Assembly: GCF_014066305.1 (NCBI RefSeq)
Contig: NW_023501187.1
Location: 1-25,041, forward strand
Direction of reading: 5' to 3'
Length of the DNA stretch: 25,041 nt
From: Letharia columbiana
Lineage: Eukaryota > Ascomycota > Lecanoromycetes > Lecanorales > Parmeliaceae
Shown: in pieces, positions 10,172 through 19,065 of the stretch
Numbering within the stretch: the first letter of the stretch is position 1
Layout: every line of letters begins with the position of its first letter
Program-made: the position numbers and the translations under genes
Notes under the pieces: model-generated
What the model was told of the DNA's origin: nothing
The model's input: only the letters and a program-made list of their open reading frames with translations
Database searches by the model: none

Positions 10172-13100
10172 CTACCTCTTCAACGTCTTCTGCTTCTCCG
10201 CATCCCCCACCAACTTCCGCCCCATAACCACCAACCCCTTCCTCCCCCTCACCCCGTCCACATACCGCCTGCTAACCCGCTCGCGGTCCCCCTTCTCGCC
10301 GAAATCCTCGAGCTCCTCCTCCGTCTGCGGCACCCAGAACGGATCCTCGTCCAGCAGCTCGAAGCCCGAGAACACGAGCTGCGGCTGCGCGGCGCCGGAC
10401 GTGCGCTTGCGGACCTCGTCGCCGAAGCCGAAGGACTCGGCGGCGGGCAGGAGCGAGGAGATGAGGTAGAAGGGCGTGCCTTCCTTGAGGGACTCGGTGA
10501 GGATGCGGCCGCGGCGCCGGGAAAGGACCGTGTAGACGCGGCCGAGGACCTCGGTCGAGGCTTGGATTTCGCAGCTGTACATGGCGAGCATGAGGCGGGG
10601 ACTCCAGTCCATGAAGCCCTGGCGGATGGCGTCGCGGACGGTTTTGATCGTTTCGCCTGTCAGGCGGCCGAGCTTCTCGCGCGCGGAGGATTCGTCGTCT
10701 GAGGGGGCGGAAACGGTGACGGATTCGAGGAAGACGGCGACACCTTGCATCGGTTCGTGGCACATGGGGCCTTGGGCTGTGGATAGTTGGAATGCGTAGG
10801 ATATCTTGTCGGAAAAGTCTCGCGGGGTGAGGGTGTCGGGGTTCGGTCTACTGTTGGCGTCGTTGTTGGCTCCGAGGTCGGTCACGGGGGTTTCGTGGGT
10901 TTCTTGGAGACTGTTGAATGTCAGTTTTGTGCTGGAGCGGTATTCTGAAGGAGTTTTCTGACAATCTTTGGCATGTCCCGTCTTGGGTAGCATCGATGAG
11001 CAGATTCGGCCCTGTTCGTCGCGGACCAAACGCTGCGATCTTCTCGACTACATCAGCCCAGATGTGCTCCTGGCCTTTTGCCTCAGCGAAGACAGATCGA
11101 AGCTCTTCTCTGAAGTCCAATAGAGACAGCATCCCAGTGGCGGCCACCGGTATCTCGTCGGCTTCAGCTTGCTCTTCTACGTTTTCCCCTTCTGCCGTCA
11201 TTCTTTTCTTGCCCTCTTCTTGCTCTTTCCTTTCAGAATAAAGTCGCCGTATTGCTCCAGCATTCTTCAGCAAGAACTCTGTCACGGCATCCGGCAGGGG
11301 TCTGACTCTCAAACGCACCGTAACTTGCTTTGAAGTCGTGACACCAATAACGGTCCCTCGTGGGAGGTCTTTGTTCTTGGGTGGTGACATCTCAGTAGCA
11401 CTCACAATTGTCTCTCGGTATGGCACAATGGGCTCTCCAGCCTGGATCTCACATTTCGCAAATCTCTCTCTCAAATCCTTTAGACATCGTTCAAGGTGCA
11501 ACTCCCCAGCTGTCACTATCACATGCTCGCCACTCTCCAGCACCTCGTACTGCGCGCAAGGGTCACTTTGCTCAAGCAACTTCATCCCCCTAATCATCTT
11601 CTCCAGATCAGCAGGATTGACCGGCTCAAGCGCAACGCGAACGATTGGCTGGCTTCCCATATTGACGCCAGCAAGATTCACAGCGCCCTCGAGCTGGCTG
11701 CAGAGGGTACCGGATTTCAAGACATGACCTTCAAGACCGCCTATGCCGAAGACAACACCCGCGGGTACAGAGGTCAATGCTTCGAGTCCTCGGCCCATAA
11801 GTAGGTATAAGCCAGTGACTATGACCTTCTGAGGCTCAGGCGCATTATGCGGATAGGCTGGTGAGAATTTGGGTGGGAGAACATAGACGGAGTCACCAAC
11901 AGAAAGGGTTCCTGAGTACAGCCTTGCAAAGCCAATCAAATATTCTGGGTCTTCTTTCACTTCGCCTATCGCATTGTCACCATTGGCGTCGGTCAGATTT
12001 GACTCATCAAGGGCTTGCGTCATTCCGTTGAGATCGGCTTCTCCGTTCACAGCTGCCTGGGCCTTCTCAAACTCTGCTCGCTTTTTTCGAGCTAGGTCTC
12101 TTGCCTCCTCGCCTGTCATGGCACCACCTCCTTTTCGCTTGTTCTGCGGCATTTCGCTTGCAGGCACTGCTACCATCTTGCTGACGTAGGCTACCACTGG
12201 GTCATCTTCGCTCGATTTTATATTGACCATTGCTTCCCGAATCATTGGATCAACATGTTTTGCTCCGGGTGACGCGTCAATCAGTGCAGGGAGACGGCTC
12301 CCTTGCGCCGCTGGCGGAGCAGGGAGATGCTCGATGACTGACACTAGGACAGCAGTCGATAAAGGCAGCCATGCGGAAAAGACTGTAGTCATAATAGCTC
12401 TGGGATCCCTCGAACGTAGTACGTGCGGCGGTATTATGAGAGAGAGCGACTTTGTGATTTTCTCAACCGTTGCCGGATCTCCTTTGCCTTTGCTTCCACC
12501 TGTAGTGGCTTCATAAACAGCCCAGATGTTATCAAGAACCAGTTGCACGAACATCGGCTTCAGCGCTCTACCTTTCAGGTGCTTAGAGCCCAATACTCTC
12601 TTCGTCTTGGGTTCCAGATAGAAATCTCCCCAGAGAACTTTTTCTAAAATGGAGCGCTTGATGCCCAATTTCTTCTCATAGAGCGAAGCAAACTGCCGGA
12701 CGGTAAAAGCCCACCCATCGACAGCACTGCTGAAAATGACATTGTTCTTCTCCGGAGCAAAGTAGAGATCCTCATCATCTTTCTCCTCAAACTCACCAGT
12801 AGTACCACTCGTAGCAACACTTTCCGAGTCTTCAGTCACAGACCCCTTTGTAGCCTTCCTCTCCGCCCTCTCGACCTCTTTCGCTGCCGCAGCAGCGACC
12901 CGTTGCTCAACCCTCTCCCTCCACTGCAGATCCTCTTCCATCCTCTCACCCTGAAAAAAACTCCCAATCACCGCATTCACTTGCTCTAGTAGCTTACTCA
13001 GATGCGTAAATGCCTCCCCAGGACTCATCTTGAGTTCTGTAATCAGCCTATCAACCTTATTGATAACCAAAAGCGGCTTCAAATGCTCCGTCCACGTCTG

Positions 13101-13628
13101 CCGCAGCACCGTGACAGTCTGGCTACAAACACCCTCTACCGCATCAACAAGCACGAGCGCTCCGTCGCATAATCGGCTCGCCGTGCTGACTTCGCTACTG
13201 AAGTCGATATGGCCGGGTGAATCGATTAGATTGATTAGATACTCTTTCTGCACAGGAGAAGCTTCCGGCGCTGAGCGACGGAGTAAAGAGAAGTAGAGAG
13301 AGATGGCTGATGATTCCATTGTGATGCCGCGGAGCTGTTCATCAGGGCGGGAATCTAAATAGCGGATTTTGCCGGCGAGTTTAGGGGAGATGATGCCATT
13401 GGTGGCGATGAGGGCGTCGGTGAGGGAGGTTTTGCCATGGTCCTAAAACTTGGATCAGAATATGTCCTTGAAGGCATATCGAACCAACTACTTACGACAT
13501 GGGCGAGTATACAGATCTAATTTTATATCAGCTCATGAAATGAATGTGGACATTGGAATGCATACATTTCTGACTTCATCGGCATTGCGCTGAAGCCCGA
13601 TGAGCTTTTCTGGACTTACGACAGGCAT
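10172..13628 (-). CDS. EFL1: Elongation factor-like GTPase 1 (60S ribosome maturation)
   Basis: EFL1 (yeast Ria1) is a cytosolic EF-2 paralogue that, with the SBDS protein, releases the anti-association factor eIF6/Tif6 from pre-60S subunits. Exons: 13566-13628, 13496-13516, 10963-13442, 10172-10910; introns of 49, 53 and 52 nt. The joined frame is 3303 nt, 1100 residues, near the ~1110 of the yeast protein, with no lesion. Motifs: MPVVSPEKL start, G1 AHVDHGKT (residues 26-33), G2 GITMESSAISLYF (from about 67), G3 DSPGH (102-106), G4 NKVD (156-159), then an acidic insert (EEKDDEDLYFAPEK) before FSSAVDGWAF, typical of EFL1 rather than EF-2. The C-terminal part has HLERCLKDLRERF, FGPRRTGPNLLID and the EF-G IV/V-like AFQLSTAQGPMCHEPMQGVA. 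The start has CAAG before ATG. The last intron (10911-10962) has a weaker GTCAGA donor but a good ACTGACA branch point. Confidence 0.97.
13496..13516 (-). other. EFL1: 21-nt micro-exon of EFL1
   Basis: This encodes ICILAHV, just before DHGKT of the P-loop. It is flanked by introns 13517-13565 (GTATGC...TAG) and 13443-13495 (GTAAGT...TAG). Without it, exons 1 and 3 stay in frame but the conserved AHV of G1 is lost. Confidence 0.9.
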
Positions 13629-14160
13629 CTTGAGGATTGCCTGACATGTTCGTGCCTTTAAGGATATGAAGAAGATCGATTCATGGGATGGTCCATATCG
13701 ATTCGGGGATGGTGTTAAGTGTTGCGGTCGAGAAGAAAATCTCGCTTGCGGGGCATGACTCAGACTACACCTATTGTACTTTTAGATGTGAAGCATACAT
13801 TTTCTCTTTACAATTGTAGGGCATTGCGGGCTAGATTTTGAGGTGCTCATGCTCAATCTTCTTTCGCCTAGGGTGCTTCATTTGCTATGCTACAAACAAC
13901 GAGATGCTACCAACGCCAGTGTAGAGTGGGTTCTCGCTAAGAAGGCAAGCTAGCCGGACAAGAGACTTTTGTACAAGAAGCTACAGAAGGCTGGAAGATT
14001 GCTTGCTCGCTCTCGGCATCGTACCCATGGGGATCCGCCGAACACCAGCTTCCCTAATGAACTTTGTGAAGCGATTGACCTTATGTACACCAGCGGTCCC
14101 CCAAGGAACACCCGCAATCACCGCAACCGCGGCGGTATCCGTCGGGCGATGTATGATGAA
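13629..14160. promoter_or_regulatory. Intergenic region upstream of EFL1, downstream of TUF1
   Basis: About 530 bases between the TUF1 stop and the EFL1 start, both genes on the minus strand. It should hold the TUF1 terminator and the EFL1 promoter. Overlapping plus-strand frames (13969-14211, 14003-14254) run into the last TUF1 exon and intron and look like antisense shadows. No specific factor site can be supported. Confidence 0.4.
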
Positions 14161-15840
14161 TTATTTGATGACTCGTGTGACCAGGCCGGTGGCGACCTAC
14201 CGAGTACTTAGAGTCAGCGTTGCCTCTCCAAGACAATTTTCAAGTCACATATGAAAAGCATCAGCAGTATGTTACTCCCGGATCATGGCTAGCGATTCCA
14301 AATGCTCTCTATGGAAAAGGAATTCGAAGAGTAGCTTACCGTACGTCCACCCTCCCGTATGTTGAACCTCTGTCCACTCTCGAGGGCGATTGGGTTGTAG
14401 ATATCACACGTCATCTCGACGTTGTCTCCCGGCATAACCATCTTGGAGCGATCTTCGACGTCCGCTGGCCAGTGTAGAGCGGCGGCTTCATCTGCGTGAT
14501 GAGTCAGTACGAGTGCATGCAATCCATGCGAGCCAAGGAAATATACCAGCAGTTCTCATGAAAATCTGTGGCCGGTAGTTATCCGAAAACCCAGTGTGGC
14601 GGCCGCCCTCCTCCTTTGTGAGGACGTACATTGAGCACAAGAATTGTTTGTGCGCTTTCGCAGAACCTGGTTTAGCAATGATCATGCCTCGCTTCACGTC
14701 TTCTCGCTTAACACCGCGAAGCAAAAGTCCAGAGTTGTCGCCAGCTCTCGACTCGTCGCAGGACTTCTTGAAGGTCTCGATATCCGTGACTTTGGTCTTG
14801 ATGGGATGCTCGCCTTTGCCTACGAGCTCGACCTCGGAATCCTTCTTCAAGATACCACGCTCCACTCGTCCCGTGGCCACAGTACCACGGCCTGGAATGG
14901 AAAACACGTCTTCAACGGACATGAGGAAGGGTTTTTCGGTCTCACGCTGTGGTGTTGGGATCCACGTATCCACCGCGTTCAGCAGCTCATCGATCTTTTG
15001 CACCCCTATCTCGGGTTGTCGACCGTCGAGCGCACACAAAGCGGAACCAAGAATGATAGGCGTAGTGTCTCCTTCGAAACCGTAGGTCGTCAGTAATTCC
15101 CTCATCTCCATTTCCACAAGCTCTAACATCTCTTTGTCTTCTATCGCATCGACCTTGTTGACGAACACCACAATTTTTTGGACTCCGACTTGTCGCGCGA
15201 GGAGGAGATGTTCTCTTGTCTGCGGCCTGTATCCGGTCAACCTCTGCTCACGATCCAAATGTCCCGTACGCCACCCACATTTGCCCATCAGAAGCAGCCA
15301 CCACGATAACAGCTCCGTCCATACTTGAAGCACCCGTAATCATGTTCTTGACGTAATCTGCGTGGCCGGGGCAGTCGACGTGGGAGTAATGCCGTGCCTC
15401 CGTGCTGTACTCGATATGTGCTGAGGAGATGGTGATACCACGCTTCCGCTCTTCGGGTGCCTTATCAATTGCGCCATATTCAAGGAAGTTGGCCATGCCT
15501 TTCTCAGCCTGTCGTTTCGTGATAGCAGCGGTCAAGGTGGTCTAAATCAAGCATCAGCACTGGTTCTGCGCACTCCGATCTGGCAATGCGCGTACCTTGC
15601 CGTGGTCGACGTGACCAATGGTGCCTGTTCGAATCAGCTTCAATTGTCCATTGCATACACCGCTAGTCCCGTACCGATGTTGACATGGGGTTTCGACCGC
15701 TCAAAGGCCGTAGCAAGCCCCCGTATTCCATTTGTATCTCTCCCGAAGACTTGCTGTACAGGGTTGACGCCCTTTTGCTGCCGTACAGCAAGTCGGCTCG
15801 CCCGTAGTATCGGTACCAATGAGCGGGTGATGACCACCAT
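14161..15840 (-). CDS. TUF1: Mitochondrial translation elongation factor Tu
   Basis: EF-Tu delivers aminoacyl-tRNA to the mitochondrial ribosome in a GTP-dependent way. Six exons: 15675-15840, 15596-15624, 15279-15541, 14547-15226, 14340-14491, 14161-14196; introns of 50, 54, 52, 55 and 143 nt, all GT-AG, all phases consistent. The total is 1326 nt, 441 residues, close to yeast Tuf1 (437). Residues 1 to about 48 are Arg-rich without acids at the start ([20 protein letters not shown]), a typical matrix transit peptide. Motifs: G1 GHVDHGKT (59-66), G2 RGITI (99-103), G3 DCPGH (121-125), G4 NKVD (176-179), then [14 protein letters not shown] of domain II and [18 protein letters not shown] plus [10 protein letters not shown] of domain III. 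The last exon encodes only [11 protein letters not shown] and the stop. The start has CAAG before ATG. Intact and probably functional. Confidence 0.97.
15596..15624 (-). other. TUF1: 29-nt micro-exon of TUF1 carrying the P-loop
   Basis: This encodes the end of a glycine codon and TIGHVDHGK, with introns 15625-15674 and 15542-15595 on both sides. The P-loop is therefore split as GHVDHGK|T. Skipping it would shift the frame, since 29 is not divisible by three. Confidence 0.93.
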
Positions 15841-16316
15841 CTTGAGTCACCTCGCACTTACACCGGAGCAGGATGATAAGAAGTAGAATGGTCGAAGAGG
15901 CGTTGACGGTAGCACTACTCCGAAACTTTTGGATCCGAGAGATCGTCACCAAAAAACATTTAGCGCCTCGCGGAAAAGTCTAATATTACCGTAGATTACA
16001 CGTCCAGCCGGAGAAAAATTACTGACGAAACCTGGCAAAAATACAGCAGTCAACTAACGCAGATGTTATTATTATTAAACCCTGTAATTTTGAGATCTTG
16101 AAAATGTCTTTCTACCTTAAGGTACCTAATGATGATTTACCAGAGTAGTAAATTTAAGTACACGTTCTAGTAACATATTTCTAGCGCGTCAGAAGACAAA
16201 AAAAGACAGTCATCACAGGAATGTTTCAGAAGCCAGTTTTGAAGATCGTACCTGACCGAAGCCTTCCGTATTTACACTATATGTTCGACCTCTACTTCAT
16301 ACCATTACCGCCACTC
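15841..16316. promoter_or_regulatory. 5' flank of TUF1; no gene
   Basis: This holds the likely TUF1 promoter and the 3' flank of the decayed rhodopsin-like gene. AT content rises in 16020-16200. A palindromic CTTAAGGTACCTAA-type stretch lies near 16120-16133. A GTAAGT at about 15860 just upstream of the start could be a 5' UTR donor, but no acceptor pairing is proven. Confidence 0.4.
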
Positions 16317-16973
16317 TTACTCAGAGTCTCCATATTGGTGTACACGCTGTGACAGCGGCGACTTCCTCGAGGTTTCCTCGTTCTTCGTTTGACCAAAAAG
16401 CGAGCGGGCGACAGTCAAGGAGAATAAGAAGACTGCCGCTGCAGCTTCCATGGTAGTGCCAGAGCAATATCCAGACGGAGTCCGTGACGTTGTTTCCGAG
16501 ATGCGTAAGCGCCACGCGGATGATGGCGATAGCGATCATAGAGATAGAACGACTTAACACGGTCCCTATAACCGTTTTGCGCCGGAGGTTGTTTTTGACG
16601 CGCCAAAGCAAGGCGGTGGGTATTGGTAAGATAATGAGGCCAGTCAAGATATCGATGTAGGCCGTCATGTCAAGGTAGATTTTTTCGTGATGAGATATGA
16701 CGGATGTAGGACATCATGTCTCTGCAAGACCGAAGGCGGTGCTGGAGGTATGCAGAGCTTGAAGTCTCAAACAACTACTCAAAAAGCTGGACGAAAAGTT
16801 GGCCAGACCATGAATACCAGAATGATATATTTACAAGCAGCTAGGGCCATGACACCGACGACTACGAAGCACCAAATATTCAAGAGGCCGCACGCGTTGT
16901 ATAAGGCTGCGAAGAAAGGAAGGAAAGAGAAGTTCACGGCGAATAATGAGGTCCACAGGTGGCACAGAGGCAT
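16317..16973 (-). pseudogene. Fungal rhodopsin-like seven-helix membrane protein, decayed
   Basis: Two pieces resemble the uncharacterised fungal rhodopsin-like integral membrane family (related to Pth11-type receptors). The upstream piece (16779-16973) has LCHLWTSLFAVNFSFLPFF and WCFVVVGVMALAACK, like helices 3-4. The downstream piece (ending 16317-16319) has MTAYIDILTGLIILPIPTAL and SRSISMIAIAIIRVAL, like helices 5-6. Near 16455-16465 a one-base shift is needed to pass from DSVWILLWH to MEAAAAVFLFSLTVARSLFG, the usual last helix. The first piece ends in a TGA (FRPAF then stop), and the join between the pieces is not open in one frame. The N-terminal helices 1-2 were not found. The gene is broken by at least two lesions; some may hide an intron. 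Confidence 0.6.
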
Positions 16974-17439
16974 ATCTCTGAGCTTGTGCTAATACAGCGG
17001 CTCGTTCAATACAGCAGGAGTCGTCCCTAAACCAGTCTTAGAGCTGAACCTGACTCGGGCGTCACCAACATCGAGACGGTGAGACCGACGGATCCGGAGA
17101 TAATCAATTCCGAAGGCTTGCAAAGATGTCTTATTACTGTATATTGAGGAGGATCAATCAAATTCTACAACGGTCGTTTTCAAGCGACCAACAAGACTGT
17201 GTGCAGCAGCGCTGCATGATGATCTTGCCGTCTAGAATTAGAGAGTGTTTCATGATTAATTGGAAGAACTGCAAGATGCATTGTGCAGGCGGCCTATTCT
17301 TCTTTCACGTGCTTTTGAAGTCCAATCGCTTTTAGAGACAGGCGACCAGCACACTCCCATCATCTGGATGAAAGCGATTGCTACCTCGAAATCGGAATCT
17401 CAGTGTACGTGATAAATGAAAGGCATGATAAGAGCGAAT
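16974..17439. other. Probable remains of flanking pseudogenes, nothing readable
   Basis: This lies between the rhodopsin-like and AAA remnants, both on the minus strand. The 5' part of the first and the 3' part of the second (Walker B, sensor motifs) should lie here if colinear, but neither could be recognised. Confidence 0.35.
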
Positions 17440-17696
17440 CAGATTCCTGTCCGTACAACCATCGACGGGCTAGAACGCTGAAAAATGTCCCAAACCCACC
17501 ATACCGCTACAGACCCCGCCTCAGAAAGGCGCCTTTGAATCTTTTTTGGAATGACACAACATGCTCGGGGCTGATCGTGTGTAGTGTGCGCTATTGGGTT
17601 TGGGATGGGCGTTGACCGGGAAGCGAGAGAGCGCATCAGAGCCTCGATGGAGATTGTTTTTCCGTTTCCGGGCAGGCCATGAAGACTGACCCCACG

Positions 17697-17817
17697 CTGC
17701 AATCATCAACTTAACGGATCCAAAACGAGCAGCAAGAAACTGGGCCAGAGCACCTTGGGCCAATGGCTTTGAAGGCAGCAGGACAAATGGGGCCAACGGA
17801 ACTCGGTACTCACTTAC
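17697..17817 (-). other. Relic intron in the AAA pseudogene
   Basis: The donor GTAAGTGAG follows VPWK, and the acceptor TTGATGATTGCAG precedes RGVSLHG. Removing it restores the VPWKRG junction expected before Walker A in this family. Confidence 0.75.
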
Positions 17818-17843
17818 CTTCCAGGGCACTGCGAACGACTTGT

Positions 17844-17851
17844 AGTCCTCT
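17844..17851 (+). repeat. Target-site duplication, left copy
   Basis: AGTCCTCT, repeated exactly at 18154-18161 on the other side of the 302-bp insertion. Confidence 0.65.
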
Positions 17852-18153
17852 CAATCTAAAGTAATTTCCGCTTTCCCGTCCGCCTAGTTTGCTATTAAGT
17901 TTCCTTTCCCCCTTTCCGCCTCTCTTTAGACAAATTTTCACTTCAAAATTTTGTCTCTATCTCTGTTTTCTAATTATGGTAATATTTTTTAATACGCTCT
18001 TGGTCGCACCCCCACTAATTTATATCGTCAATTCGTGCCAAATTTGAGTTGGGTTGATACTCTTCTTCGTAAAATGTCCACGTCGATATTGCTTTTTGCG
18101 GTTTAATTTGTTCCGGGGTTAAATTCTTTTGCAGGGACTTTTCAGTTTGCAGA
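17852..18153. mobile_element. 302-bp insertion with 8-bp target duplication (possible MITE)
   Basis: The segment lies between two direct copies of AGTCCTCT (17844-17851 and 18154-18161). It splits the AAA pseudogene between ISDIQGF and EDYKSF; removing it and one copy brings the two coding blocks together, though a small frame defect remains. It is more AT-rich than its flanks and has no coding frame. The ends are weakly inverted: CAATCTAAAG on the left against CAAACTGAAAAG read inward from the right, four bases inside the right border. An 8-bp duplication suits hAT-type elements, so a small non-autonomous hAT-like element is the best guess. Confidence 0.6.
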
Positions 18154-18161
18154 AGTCCTCT
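18154..18161 (+). repeat. Target-site duplication, right copy
   Basis: AGTCCTCT, the direct repeat of 17844-17851. Confidence 0.65.
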
Positions 18162-19065
18162 TTAAAAGCCTTGAATATCGCTGATGAGTTGAAGCTTCAT
18201 CTCATGATTGAGGATCACGTTTTCCACTTGCAACCTTGCACGTTCTTCCAGAGCTTGTGGTTTTTGCTCCAATACCCTCGATCATACACCCATATCTCTT
18301 CTTTGATCTCGGACAGACGCTGGGTGGCGGCAGTGATAAGGTTGTCCACGGTCTGGGACCGCCCATTTATAACATCCCCTTGGCTTCGTGGATATAGCAT
18401 GTAGTGATTTTTCACCTGAGAATATTCAGTCTCCCAATAGTCCGCAACGTACACCTGAAAGTCCCGGTCTTCCCAACGATATTTCTATCTCCCAAACTCC
18501 ACTTTGTCTTTCAGACGGCCGGTGCCCTTCTGGTCATCAGTGGCTGGCTTATAGATCCGTGATGAAAAAAAAAATTCCCCCAGTTTTTGCCAATTTGAGA
18601 ATCCCTGTCGATTTTTGGTGTCTGCGTAACACTGTAGTTTGGGTGCCATCTGCGCGGTACATCAACGATGCCGATATTGGTCAATATTCCCGATTTCGAG
18701 AAGTGACTTCGCAGCTCTTCCATCACACTGGGGTAGGGGTCGCCATCGCAAGGTTGCTGTATTCGCTCTGATGAGGCTGCTGGGGCAATGTTCTTTGCCA
18801 CGACGTACCTCAACAGGTCTTTTCGATTGCGGGGACGGAAGAGTCGAGGTTGTTCGAGAAGCCGGCGTGTGCGGACGTGGCGGTGAGCCATGGCAGGTGC
18901 GACGAAGGCATAAGAGGTTTCAGCCCTATTGCGAGGTTCAGCCCTATGACAATGGCTAATACAAGTCATAGGCTAGGCTGATTTGACCTGCGCATGGCCT
19001 ACCAGGTGTACAACATTGGAGCTTCACTTTTTATGATATGATCGGGAAGCAGGCATTGTCACAAG

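Larger units (their letters stand above)
17440..18969 (-). pseudogene. BCS1-like fungal AAA ATPase, multiply disrupted
   Basis: Reading right to left: DPYPSVMEELRSHF and RRWHPNYS; a frameshift in the T run at about 18563-18572; YKPATDDQKGTGRLKDKVEFG; TAG at 18485-18487; YRWEDRDFQVYVADYWETEY, HYMLYPRSQGDVINGRSQ and EEIWVYDRGYWSKNHKLWK, typical of the N-terminal region of fungal AAA proteins; a frameshift near 18218; NVILNHEMKLQLISDIQGF; a 302-bp insertion (17852-18153); EDYKSFAVPWK; an intron (17697-17817, GTAAGT...CAG); then RGVSLHGLPGNGKTISIEAL with Walker A GLPGNGKT. Sequence similarity fades soon after (MRSLASRSTPIP), so Walker B and the second region of homology are missing. The intact family are ATPases, many uncharacterised. 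With at least three lesions plus the insertion this copy is not functional. Identity is firm; boundaries are approximate. Confidence 0.75.

Noticed and set aside
10127..10763. 191-codon plus-strand frame and 163-codon minus-strand frame in the EFL1 3' exon
   Set aside because: GC-rich antisense and out-of-frame shadows of the EFL1 C-terminus; Leu/Arg-rich without domains.
10918..12650. Several plus-strand open frames of 60-130 codons
   Set aside because: All are antisense to the long EFL1 exon.
13969..14254. Two plus-strand frames near the TUF1 3' end
   Set aside because: They overlap the last TUF1 exon and intron in antisense and show no family signature.
14594..15096. Plus-strand frames of 163 and 150 codons
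   Set aside because: Antisense shadows of TUF1 exon 4.
16115..16140. Palindromic AAGGTACC-type motif as an operator
   Set aside because: Short and isolated; related AAGGTACC also occurs near 8300 without context, so no regulatory role can be supported.
17521..17829. Minus-strand 102-codon frame reading through the AAA intron
   Set aside because: It reads through a good GTAAGT...CAG intron; the family match VPWK then RGVSLHGLPGNGKT requires splicing.
18639..18959. Plus-strand 106-codon frame
   Set aside because: Antisense to the N-terminal part of the AAA pseudogene, whose motifs are clear.
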